From the IMG/VR virus record IMGVR_UViG_3300027834_000279, positions 1-37,985 of that record: a stretch of DNA of 37,985 bases; one strand, written 5' to 3'. This DNA comes from a virus. The translations under genes were made by a program, and so were the position numbers. Position 1 is the first letter of the stretch; every line of letters begins with the position of its first letter. Shown here piece by piece: positions 30,904-37,985 of this stretch. The notes under the pieces are model-generated. The model searched no databases. It had not been told where the DNA came from and saw nothing but the letters and a program-made list of their open reading frames with translations.

Positions 30904-31385
30904 GGTGTTGGCTCCTGTTCCAGCCCGGCCAAACACAGTTCACGTTCGGTGGTGCGGCGTTTTACCAAACCGTTGAGTCTTCGCCCGCTGGCATACACCC
31001 AACGGGAGAGCTCGTGGCAGGCGCCGCGTAGATCCCCGGCGTTGAGTTTGCGCAGTAGGGTGGAGCGGGCGAAGTTGCCTGCCCCGACGTTGTAAACGAA
31101 GGAGGCGAGCGCGGCGCGGGTGGGTGCTGGCAGTTCGACCTGGGCGCGGCGATCTACTACCGCGAAGGCATCGCCCAGATCTTGCTGCAGTAGGGCGGTG
31201 CATTCAGCCTGGCTAAGGGTTTGCCCCAGGCGGGCGGTTTCCGTGTGGCCGTAGCAGATGGTGGGTATGCCCACTGGGTCACGGTAGGCGGTGGGTTCGT
31301 ATCCTTCGTAAAACGAGACCACCGCGGTGGCGATACTGATGGCCCCGGCGGCCAGGCTGACGCCGAGTTTGGTTTTAAGACCCAC
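30900..31385 (-). CDS. SAR endolysin (GH24 lysozyme)
   Basis: 161-aa T4-type lysozyme. The triad Glu27-x8-Asp36-x5-Thr42 lies in YEGYEPTAYRDPVGIPTICYG. The N-terminal ~20 residues (LGVSLAAGAISIATAVVSF) are a weakly hydrophobic Gly/Ala-rich signal-arrest-release anchor, so it is exported by Sec and held inactive in the membrane until the holin depolarises it. GTG start overlapping the holin end by 11 bp. It cleaves peptidoglycan. Confidence 0.92.
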   Translation of the reverse strand: MGLKTKLGVSLAAGAISIATAVVSFYEGYEPTAYRDPVGIPTICYGHTETARLGQTLSQAECTALLQQDLGDAFAVVDRRAQVELPAPTRAALASFVYNVGAGNFARSTLLRKLNAGDLRGACHELSRWVYASGRRLNGLVKRRTTERELCLAGLEQEPTP

Positions 31386-31578
31386 GGCGTTTCTCCCAGT
31401 AGTCGCGCAGGCGGGTGAGGTAGCGGGGAACCAGCAGCCCGATCTGCAGCGCGAGATAAAGCAGCGTTAGCACCGTGACCCAGTCGGCGGGCGTCATGCC
31501 GCCGACATGCAGCAGCGAGACGATGGCCGGGGGCGTGACCTTGGCGCTTTCGGTGGTGATTTCAAAGTGGTGGCTCAT
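31375..31578 (-). CDS. Holin
   Basis: 67 aa. A single strong membrane segment (WVTVLTLLYLALQIGLLVPRYL) follows a polar N-terminus (SHHFEITTESAKVTPPAIVSLLHVGGMTPAD) and is followed by a basic tail (RLRDYWEKRRG). Size, topology and position directly before the SAR endolysin identify it as the holin, possibly of the HP1-like family and a pinholin. It times lysis. Confidence 0.82.
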   Translation of the reverse strand: MSHHFEITTESAKVTPPAIVSLLHVGGMTPADWVTVLTLLYLALQIGLLVPRYLTRLRDYWEKRRGS

Positions 31579-31601
31579 TCGGGCCTCGGCGGTTTAAATC
31601 G

Positions 31602-31811
31602 TTAATCCCACAGGTTCACCGTGGGGGCGCGTTGGGTGGCCTGGGGGATGGTGGGCATCGTGACCGGGGTGCCATGGGGCAGCACCGGCCCCAGTTCTGC
31701 TAGCCACGGGTTGGCGTTCAGCACCTGTTCGGTGACACCACGGGTGGTGCCGTAGAAGCGGTAGCAGATGGCATCCAGGGTGTCGTGCTGTTCGGCATGT
31801 ACCAGCGTCAT
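31602..31811 (-). CDS. X: Tail protein gpX (LysM-like)
   Basis: 69 aa: AEQHDTLDAICYRFYGTTRGVTEQVLNANPWLAELGPVLPHGTPVTMP is the gpX family with its LysM-like fold. It attaches in the P2 tail hub region. Overlaps L by four bases. Confidence 0.93.
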   Translation of the reverse strand: MTLVHAEQHDTLDAICYRFYGTTRGVTEQVLNANPWLAELGPVLPHGTPVTMPTIPQATQRAPTVNLWD

Positions 31812-32281
31812 ATCAGCTCGACCGTGCTATGGGGGCGGCCTTCGATCTCGCTGATCGCCCAGGCGGCATCGCGGCGGTAGCCATCGGCGGGATCTTGCAG
31901 GTTTTCGCCACGCTCCCGGCCGCTGTTGGTGGCGTCATAATCCGCGTAGCGTTCCAGCAGGCTGGCGTGGGCCGTGGAGTAAACGGCGCGCAAATAGAGC
32001 ACGTTGAAGACTTCCGGCGTTTGCCAGACCGGAATGGGTAACGCTTCCATAGTGGGGTAGCCCGCCTCGACCTTGGCCTGCTGCCAGTGGCGCAGTACAC
32101 GGTTCACCGTGGCCATGGCGGCCTTCAGTGCGGTTACGATGCGGGCGTTGGTAATGGTGGTATCCAGCCGGTGGGTTTCCCTGAAGTCGCTAGGCTGGAT
32201 CGCTGGCCAGAAGCCATTATTTTCAATAATGGTGGCTTCGGTTTCGTTACTGTTGGTGCCTGCCGAGATAAAGCTGCTCAT
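31808..32281 (-). CDS. L: Head completion protein gpL
   Basis: 157-aa gpL homologue: FWPAIQPSDFRETHRLDTTITNARIVTALKAAMATVNRVLRHWQ...VYSTAHASLLERYADYDATNSGRERGENLQDPADGYRRDAAWAISEIEGR, covering the family length. It closes the filled head for tail joining. Confidence 0.94.
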   Translation of the reverse strand: MSSFISAGTNSNETEATIIENNGFWPAIQPSDFRETHRLDTTITNARIVTALKAAMATVNRVLRHWQQAKVEAGYPTMEALPIPVWQTPEVFNVLYLRAVYSTAHASLLERYADYDATNSGRERGENLQDPADGYRRDAAWAISEIEGRPHSTVELI

Positions 32282-32395
32282 CGGGTTACCTCTTTATATT
32301 GGCCGTTTATGTAAAAGGGGGTGGGCGGCGTTCGAGCGGCAGCGTTAAACGCTTGGCTCTTACGTCGCGCCCCCTGACGTCGGCGGTCGACTCGG

Positions 32396-33079
32396 TTAGC
32401 TGTCAGCCTTGGGCTGCGCAGCGTTTTGTTTCAGCTCGCGTTCCAGGCGCTCAAGATCTTTCTTCACGCCTATGCGGTCGTTGAGCCCTAGGGCGCGCTC
32501 CAGATTGACTTGGGCATCTTCCAATTGACCTGTCGCCCGGCAGGCGTAGCCCAGGGCTTTGTGCAGCTTGGCGCGGATCTGGTCGTGCATATCCGCATCA
32601 CGGGTAAGTAGCTCCACATCGATCAAGTGAACAAGCAGGGCGGTGGTGTCAGCGTCCTCTTCATCCAGCTTTTTAAGCGCTTGGTCGGCGACCTCTTCAG
32701 CGATGATGGCGGCGGTACCACGCTCGAACTGATCCGGCGGGGTGAGGCCGTGCTGGATGGCGTACTTGGCGATCGCAATGGCCCCGGCAAGGTCGCCGGC
32801 ATCGATGCGCCAGAGCATGACGCGCATCAGTACGTCGTCCTGGGCGCCTTGCCCTGCTTCCAAAACGCCGGTGATGTAATCGGCGTACTTGGGCAGGATC
32901 TCGCGCTTGATCTCGGCCTTGCGTTCCATGGATTGAGTGGATTTGAGCAGGCGGTAGTCTTCAAACAGCGCGGCTTGCATGAGCTCGAAGGCTTCGCCTT
33001 GCATGGGGGCTTCCCCTGCGTCAGCGGCCGCGAGGGCGGCGCTGACGCGTTCAAAGTGGCGGCGGGCTGGGCTGGTCAT
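32396..33079 (-). CDS. M: Small terminase subunit gpM
   Basis: 227-aa gpM homologue: SPARRHFERVSAALAAA, AFELMQAALFEDYRLLKSTQSMERKAEIKREILPKYADYITGVLEAG, DVLMRVMLWRIDAGDLAGAIAIAKYAIQHGLTPPDQFERG. This subunit recognises and helps cut cos DNA together with P. It starts two bases after N. Confidence 0.95.
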   Translation of the reverse strand: MTSPARRHFERVSAALAAADAGEAPMQGEAFELMQAALFEDYRLLKSTQSMERKAEIKREILPKYADYITGVLEAGQGAQDDVLMRVMLWRIDAGDLAGAIAIAKYAIQHGLTPPDQFERGTAAIIAEEVADQALKKLDEEDADTTALLVHLIDVELLTRDADMHDQIRAKLHKALGYACRATGQLEDAQVNLERALGLNDRIGVKKDLERLERELKQNAAQPKADS

Positions 33080-33081
33080 CG

Positions 33082-34152
33082 TTACTCCGTTATCCCGTTG
33101 CGAGCGGCTTCAGACAGCTCGATGTTTTCCACCAGGCAGCCTGCACCGAAGTCCTCGACCACGTAGGCGTCGTTGGAGGATTCGTAGTTCTCGATGCGGT
33201 TGCGCTTGGGGTTCTCGGTGACGTAGCGGCGGCGGGCGCCGTTCTGCCAGTAGACCGAGAGGTTATCCAGGGTGGTGACCATCAGCGCGTTATCGGGGAA
33301 GAAGGGCACATCCATGCCTTGCAGCCCACCGATGCGCTTCTGGCTGATGACCAGATCGGCAGCGAGTTGCTCGCTGGGCGGTAGCTGGTTGAGCAGCGGG
33401 AAGTACTTATCGGCCATAAGATTGCGGCCAAGGATGACCACCAGCCCAGGTAGTCGGCGGAACCAGGGGTCGATAAGGCTGCCGATGATGTCGTAAACCA
33501 GGGCATCCAGTGAGGCGTAGTCGCCTAGAATGGCGCCCGTTAATTTGCCTTCAGTATTTCGCTCTGCAGTTGGATCAATGAGAATTTTGCCGTTGGTTTT
33601 GCCGTCTTTCATCACTCGCTGAGGCGCCTGGGTGCGGTAGTGCTGCAACCAGCCGATGTTGACGTCTTCCAAATAGGGGTTGGCCACCGGGTCGGTTTGG
33701 GTAGCGGCGGAGGTGCCGTTGAAGCCAATCATCATGCGATCCAGCGCCTGCTGGCGAACGATCACATCGCGCACCATGGCCTGGAAGTTGGGGAACTTGG
33801 CCCAGGCATCCAGCTTGGCGTAGCCCAGGTGGGTGTCGAATTCGGTCATTCGGCACTCGTAGCCTTGGGCATCCAGCGTTGTGAGGTCGCGGGTTTTGCG
33901 ATCCTGGTTGTTGACGTTGGTGCGGGCGGCGATAGGGCCGGTAACACCCATGGCGAGCTTTTCGCCTTTCAGTTCATCGACGCCGACCATGTTGATGCGC
34001 GAGAGGAAGTCGCTGGACTCCTGGATGCGCTTTTCCAGCCGCTGCTGGATGGTGGGGTCGACGGCGAATTTCTGGGTGGCATCCGGGACGCCGTTTAGCT
34101 TTGCCACCTGGGCGGCGAAACTGTTGAAGTGCGTGCGGGTATCGTTGCGCAT
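33082..34152 (-). CDS. N: Major capsid protein gpN
   Basis: 356-aa P2 gpN homologue: HFNSFAAQVAKLNGVPDATQKFAVDPTIQQRLEKRIQESSDFLSRINMVGVDELKGEKL, LDAWAKFPNFQAMVRDVIVRQQALDRMMIGFNGTSAA and the C-terminal NGARRRYVTENPKRNRIENYESSNDAYVVEDF. Length matches P2 N (357 aa). In P2 the first ~31 residues are removed by the O protease. Confidence 0.96.
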   Translation of the reverse strand: MRNDTRTHFNSFAAQVAKLNGVPDATQKFAVDPTIQQRLEKRIQESSDFLSRINMVGVDELKGEKLAMGVTGPIAARTNVNNQDRKTRDLTTLDAQGYECRMTEFDTHLGYAKLDAWAKFPNFQAMVRDVIVRQQALDRMMIGFNGTSAATQTDPVANPYLEDVNIGWLQHYRTQAPQRVMKDGKTNGKILIDPTAERNTEGKLTGAILGDYASLDALVYDIIGSLIDPWFRRLPGLVVILGRNLMADKYFPLLNQLPPSEQLAADLVISQKRIGGLQGMDVPFFPDNALMVTTLDNLSVYWQNGARRRYVTENPKRNRIENYESSNDAYVVEDFGAGCLVENIELSEAARNGITE

Positions 34153-34167
34153 GGGCGTGGGCGTCTC

Positions 34168-34986
34168 TTAGCAGTCGGTTTCGATGGTGCCGTCGTTGCC
34201 GGTGGCAGGCTTGCGCGACGGGCGGTTGGGGGTGTTGTCGAGCTGGGAATAGAGCGCATCGAACTCTTTTTTCAGCGTGTTGTGGGCGCTTTTGAGTTCA
34301 TTGAAGGCGGCCTGGGTGGGGCGCTTTTTCAGGGCTTCGCTAAGTGCCTGGTGTTTTTCCACGAACAGGCCGAGGGTCTCTTCCAGGTCGGCGCGGAAGG
34401 CAGTGAAGCCGGCTTCTGTTTTGGCGTCCTGCTTTTTGAACAGCGCTTTGACGCGCTCGGCCAGTGACGGGCCTTTCTCTTCCTGTTCCTCTTCCTCGCT
34501 GAATGAGAGTTCGGTTTCGATAGCTTCAGAGAAGAGGTTTTCCGGGCGCTGTTTACGGGCGGCCAGCGGGGAGTTTCTCCCCTCGGAAGCACTGAACTTG
34601 AGCATGGAGGTGCCAAGGGAGGCAGGGTGGTCGGTGACGGCTAGGCCGACCAGATACGCCTCGCCGGAATCGGCAAAGTCGAGGTCGATCTCCATGGAGG
34701 TGTAGATCTTCTGGCGTTTTTCGACCATGGCCTTGAGCTCATCGGTCGGGTCGATCTCGGCGTATAGGCCGAGCTTACCGTCGTCGCCTTCTTCGGTTTT
34801 GAGCGCAGTCACGTCGCCGTAGGCTTTGAAGGGGCCTTCCGGTAGCAGGCCTTTGATGTGTTCCATATTGACCCGGCAGCCGTAGTTGTCGGGGTCGAAG
34901 TTGGCGGCCATTTGAGTGAGCCATTCGGCGCTGATGGTGCGGCCATCGGTGGTTGCGCCTTCTTTTGCAATGCGGTGCCAGGGCAT
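34168..34986 (-). CDS. O: Capsid scaffold and protease gpO
   Basis: 272-aa gpO homologue. The N-terminal protease half has the expected triad positions: Asp14 (TTDGRTI), His43 (NMEHIKG) and probably Ser97 (YTSMEID). Asp-His spacing is 29 as in P2 (Asp19, His48). The C-terminal half is a helical scaffold (HQALSEALKKRPTQAAFNELKSAHNTLKKEFDALYSQLD). First gene of the O-N-M-L-X-lysis-R-S operon, with an activator dyad ~80-103 bp upstream. Confidence 0.95.
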   Translation of the reverse strand: MPWHRIAKEGATTDGRTISAEWLTQMAANFDPDNYGCRVNMEHIKGLLPEGPFKAYGDVTALKTEEGDDGKLGLYAEIDPTDELKAMVEKRQKIYTSMEIDLDFADSGEAYLVGLAVTDHPASLGTSMLKFSASEGRNSPLAARKQRPENLFSEAIETELSFSEEEEQEEKGPSLAERVKALFKKQDAKTEAGFTAFRADLEETLGLFVEKHQALSEALKKRPTQAAFNELKSAHNTLKKEFDALYSQLDNTPNRPSRKPATGNDGTIETDC

Positions 34987-35065
34987 GGTCGGGCCTCGGT
35001 GTGTGGGTTGGGCGTTTGGCTGCGGTCAGGTTCCCCGCACACGCGGCTTGGCTCAATGAGGGCTG

Positions 35066-35089
35066 GGTGTAAGTGACGTTACTTACACC
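35066..35089. promoter_or_regulatory. Shared late-promoter dyad between O and P
   Basis: 24-bp dyad GGTGT-N14-ACACC; the two 12-base halves are mirror images except for one position. It lies between the divergent O and P genes, centred 57 bp before P and 91 bp before O. By position it could serve both the P2 P_O- and P_P-type late promoters. Confidence 0.8.
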
Positions 35090-35133
35090 GGGCGGGGCAA
35101 TCGTGGCTGCGCCTGCGCGGGTACGCTGGCGGC

Positions 35134-36912
35134 ATGACGCCTCAAGCCAACATCGACGACGACCACTACCGCCTTTCTGCCCGCCATCTTTTTTGGATGG
35201 GGTGGCGGATTGCGCGCATTGCCGAGTTCCTGGAGATACCCAGGGCGACCATTGATTCGTGGAAAAAGCGCGACTCATGGGACGACGCAACGCCGACCCA
35301 GCGGGTAGAGGGGGCGCTGGAAGCGCGCCTGGTGCAGCTGATTTGGAAGGAGCAGAAAGAAGGCAAGGATTTTAAGGAGATCGACCTGCTGGGCCGCCAG
35401 ATCGAGCGGTTAGCCCGAGTGCATAAGTACCAGGGCAGCGGGAAGGAAGCCGACCTGAACCCCAACATCGAGCGCCGCAACGAGGGGCCGAAGAAGAAGC
35501 CCGCCCGTAACGATGTAGGCGATGAAGGGGTGATTCAGATTGTCGAGGCGTTCGAGGCCTCGCTGTTCGATTACCAGCGGGGCTGGTATCGGGCAGGGCA
35601 ACATGAGCGCATCCGTAACTTGCTCAAGTCGAGGCAGATCGGGGCGACGTGGTACTTCGCTCGGGAGGCGATTGCCGATGCCATGGAGACCGGTAAGAAC
35701 AAGATCTTCATGAGCGCGAGCAAGGCCCAGGCGCATATTTTCCGCCATTACATCGTGCAGTTTGTGAAGGAGGTGACCGGGGTGGAGCTCAAGGGCGACC
35801 CCATCATTCTCTCTAATGGTGCAGAGCTGCACTTTCTCGGTACCAACGCCAAAACCGCCCAGGGTTACCACGGCGATACCTACTTAGACGAATACTTCTG
35901 GATTCATGGCTTCGAGACGTTCCGCAAGGTGACGTCGGGCATGGCGATGCACAAAAAGTGGAAGCAGACCTACTTCAGCACGCCATCGTCCGTGGCCCAT
36001 GAGGCGTACCCGTTCTGGACGGGTGACCGGTTCAACAAACGCCAGAAGAAAGCCGACCGGGTCAAGATCGATGTAAGCCATGCGGCCTTGAAGAACGGGG
36101 CACGTGGGCCTGATGGCCAATGGCGGCAGATCGTGACCATTGAGGATGCGATTGCCGGGGGCTGTGACCTGTTCGACATCGATCAGCTGCGCCTTGAATA
36201 CTCGGATGATGAGTTTGCGAACCTGCTGATGTGCGAGTTCGTGGACGACACGCAAAGTGCCTTCCCGCTGGCGATGATGCAGCGCTGCATGGTGGATAGC
36301 TGGGATGCCTGGCGAGATTTGAAACCCTTCGCGCCGCGGCCTTATGGCGAGCATCCGGTATGGATCGGCTATGACCCGGCCGGTGATGGTGAAGATGGCG
36401 ATGGGGCGGGTCTGGTCGTAGTCGCACCGCCGAAAACCGTCGATAGCAAGCACCGCATTCTGGAACGCCATCGCCTCAAAGGCCGCGATTATGAGGCCCA
36501 GTCCGAGTTTATCCGCAGCGTGACCCAGCGCTATAACGTGACCTTTATCGGCATCGATACCTCGGGTCTCGGTGAAGCCGTGGCCCAGCTGGTGGCGAAG
36601 TTCTTCCCCACCGTCACACGTTACCGCTATACCCCGGAAATGAAGTCGCGCCTGGTGATGCAGGCGCAGCAGATCATCAATAAAGGGCGTCTTGAATTCG
36701 ATGCTGGGTGGGTGGATCTCGCCCAGTCGTTTATGGCGATCCGCCGGGAGCTGACTGCCTCCGGACGCCAGATGACCTACACCGCCGGGCGCAATAACCA
36801 GACCGGCCACGCTGACCTGGCGTGGGCGACCATGCACGCCTTACACAATGAGCCACTCGATGGCCCGGTCGATCACGGCACGGGCCGTTCCCTAATGGAG
36901 TTATACGGATGA
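35134..36912 (+). CDS. P: Large terminase subunit gpP (ATPase)
   Basis: 592-aa terminase. An N-terminal helix-turn-helix (RIARIAEFLEIPRATIDSWKKRDSW) precedes the ATPase with the P2-type Walker A LKSRQIGATWYFA and Walker B/DE motif TYLDEYFWIHG. A nuclease domain follows, starting IGYDPAGDGEDGDGAGLVVV with acidic metal ligands and IGIDTSGLGEAV. It packages DNA from cos ends. Overlaps Q as ATGA. Confidence 0.96.
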   Translation: MTPQANIDDDHYRLSARHLFWMGWRIARIAEFLEIPRATIDSWKKRDSWDDATPTQRVEGALEARLVQLIWKEQKEGKDFKEIDLLGRQIERLARVHKYQGSGKEADLNPNIERRNEGPKKKPARNDVGDEGVIQIVEAFEASLFDYQRGWYRAGQHERIRNLLKSRQIGATWYFAREAIADAMETGKNKIFMSASKAQAHIFRHYIVQFVKEVTGVELKGDPIILSNGAELHFLGTNAKTAQGYHGDTYLDEYFWIHGFETFRKVTSGMAMHKKWKQTYFSTPSSVAHEAYPFWTGDRFNKRQKKADRVKIDVSHAALKNGARGPDGQWRQIVTIEDAIAGGCDLFDIDQLRLEYSDDEFANLLMCEFVDDTQSAFPLAMMQRCMVDSWDAWRDLKPFAPRPYGEHPVWIGYDPAGDGEDGDGAGLVVVAPPKTVDSKHRILERHRLKGRDYEAQSEFIRSVTQRYNVTFIGIDTSGLGEAVAQLVAKFFPTVTRYRYTPEMKSRLVMQAQQIINKGRLEFDAGWVDLAQSFMAIRRELTASGRQMTYTAGRNNQTGHADLAWATMHALHNEPLDGPVDHGTGRSLMELYG

Positions 36913-37985
36913 GCGAAGCGGCAGCAGCGCAGAAGCCGCGGGTACGCGTGCCTGCTTACGTGAAAGACACCGAGACCACGGCCGCGCCTGCCAAAGCAGA
37001 GGCGTTTAGCTTCGGCGAGCCGACGCCGGTGATCGATGGCTATGATTTTTTCTATACCGGCTGCTGGATGCTGGGCAATGAGTGGTACGAGCCGCCGGTG
37101 GATTTTCCAGCGCTGGCCCAGACCTACCGTGCCACTGCGCACCATGGTTCGGCCATCCAGGTAAAGCGCAATATCTTGGTGCGTTCGTTTATTCCCCATC
37201 CACTGCTCAGCCGCCAGGCATTTAGTGCGCTGGCCACCGATTACCTGGTGTTCGGCAACTGCTACCTGGAGCGGATCTTCGGGCGCTTGGGTAGGTTGTT
37301 GGCACTAAAGCCAGCGCGGGCGAAGTACGTTCGACGCGGGGCGGATCTTAGCCGCTACTTCTGGGTGCCCAACTGGTCGGATCGCAGCGAGTTCGACGAG
37401 GGCAGCATCATTCACCTGCTGGAACCGGACATCAACCAGGAAGTGTATGGCGTACCGGATTACCTGGGCGCGCTCCAGTCGATCTACCTGAACGAGAACG
37501 CCACGCTGTTCAGGCGCAAGTATTACCTGAATGGCTCCCACGCGGGCTTTGTGATGTACGTCTCCGACGCTGCCCACAACCAGGAGGATATCGACGCCAT
37601 GCGTTCGGCGCTTAAAGAGTCGAAGGGCGTTGGTAACTTCCGAAACCTGTTTATGTACAGCCCCAACGGCAAGAAAGACGGCATCCAGATCATCCCGATC
37701 AGTGAAGTGGCCGCGAAGGATGACTTCGCCGCGATCAAGAACATCACCCGCGACGACCAGCTAGCCGGCCACCGCATTCCCCCGCAGCTCATGGGCATCA
37801 TCCCCAACAACACCGGCGGCTTCGGCGACGTGGAGAAAGCAGCCAAGGTGTTCGTCACCAATGAACTGGAGCCGGTGCAAGCGGTGTTCAGTGAGATCAA
37901 TGATGTGCTGGGGGAGGAGGTGATTAGGTTTAGGGAGTATTCGCTGGCTTCATCCAGCACTGTTTTGGCAGATCCATTGATTTGA
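36909..37985 (+). CDS. Q: Portal protein gpQ
   Basis: 358-aa portal homologue, complete to its TGA at the window edge. Typical segments: PVIDGYDFFYTGCWMLGNEWYEPPVDFPALAQTYRATAHHGSAIQVKRNIL, YLVFGNCYLERIFGRLG, LLEPDINQEVYGVPDYLGALQSIYLNENATLFRRKYYLNGSHAGFVMY, HRIPPQLMGIIPNNTGGFGD. The dodecameric portal is the DNA entry and the neck for tail joining. Confidence 0.96.
   Translation: MSEAAAAQKPRVRVPAYVKDTETTAAPAKAEAFSFGEPTPVIDGYDFFYTGCWMLGNEWYEPPVDFPALAQTYRATAHHGSAIQVKRNILVRSFIPHPLLSRQAFSALATDYLVFGNCYLERIFGRLGRLLALKPARAKYVRRGADLSRYFWVPNWSDRSEFDEGSIIHLLEPDINQEVYGVPDYLGALQSIYLNENATLFRRKYYLNGSHAGFVMYVSDAAHNQEDIDAMRSALKESKGVGNFRNLFMYSPNGKKDGIQIIPISEVAAKDDFAAIKNITRDDQLAGHRIPPQLMGIIPNNTGGFGDVEKAAKVFVTNELEPVQAVFSEINDVLGEEVIRFREYSLASSSTVLADPLI

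Larger units (their letters stand above)
1..37985. mobile_element. P2-like prophage (near complete)
   Basis: The window holds an integrase, a divergent repressor/early operon and the complete P2 set of capsid, terminase, portal, lysis, baseplate, sheath, tube and tape-measure genes in P2 order and orientation (P and Q to the right, O through D to the left). Unlike P2, the integrase lies beyond the early operon rather than beside D, so the repressor-to-D interval is internal accessory DNA. All late genes are intact, so the phage may be inducible. The window is cut exactly at gene ends, so att and cos sites are not visible. Confidence 0.93.

Noticed and set aside
35884-36837. Minus-strand frame of 317 aa opposite the terminase
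   Set aside because: Shadow of the gpP ATPase/nuclease; no signals of its own.
1-37985. CRISPR arrays, tRNA genes, insertion sequences, cos and att sites
   Set aside because: No regularly spaced direct repeats, cloverleaf-like segments, transposase genes or terminal duplications were seen; att and cos probably lie outside the window.

Overview
This window is an almost complete, P2-like temperate myophage genome (prophage), running from the integrase start codon to the portal stop codon. The GC-rich genes, ATGA-coupled operons and the P2 order of structural genes fit a gammaproteobacterial host. Protein flavour suggests a Halomonas- or Pseudomonas-like bacterium, but the sequence alone does not settle the genus. 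No tRNA, attL/attR or cos site could be identified inside the window.

Layout. 1-8.2 kb is the lysogeny and early region: a tyrosine integrase (+), then a leftward early operon of about 12 genes (small ribbon-helix-helix-like proteins, an Ogr/Delta-type late activator, a primase-helicase, a TraR zinc finger, a PrtN-like activator, an AntA antirepressor) ending at a hairpin terminator. It is driven from a region divergent to a LexA-like S24 repressor (+). 8.3-10.65 kb continues the repressor strand with a WYL-like/BRCT protein and a very AT-rich pair that I read as a Pycsar anti-phage system: a transmembrane effector and a class III nucleotide cyclase with a C-terminal AGS-C-like sensor. 10.7-15.1 kb is a mosaic accessory zone. 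It holds a broken umuC tail, a small exported protein, a LexA-boxed divergent umuC / UmuD'-like pair, a hidden 56-aa gene, a pile of decayed copies of the umuD'-to-D boundary, and an unknown protein with a twin-arginine-like leader.

15.2-38 kb is the P2 late region: D, U, T, E' and E (with a T TTT TTG frameshift site), FII, FI, an accessory gene pair at the position of the P2 Z/fun hotspot, tail fibre genes, I, J, W, V, S, R, the lysis cassette (Rz1, Rz, SAR endolysin, holin), X, L, M, N, O, and divergently P and Q.

How it works together. Three 24-bp dyads of the form GGTGT-N14-ACACC lie exactly where P2 has its late promoters: between O and P, before V, and before FI. The early-operon zinc-finger protein is the natural candidate to bind them. 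The repressor transcript appears to run through the BRCT gene into the Pycsar genes, so the defence system would be made in the lysogen. The umu genes carry their own SOS box. The most interesting parts are the repressor-linked WYL/BRCT-Pycsar cassette, the unknown gene pair in the Z/fun-like hotspot, and the triple recombination scar between umuD' and D.
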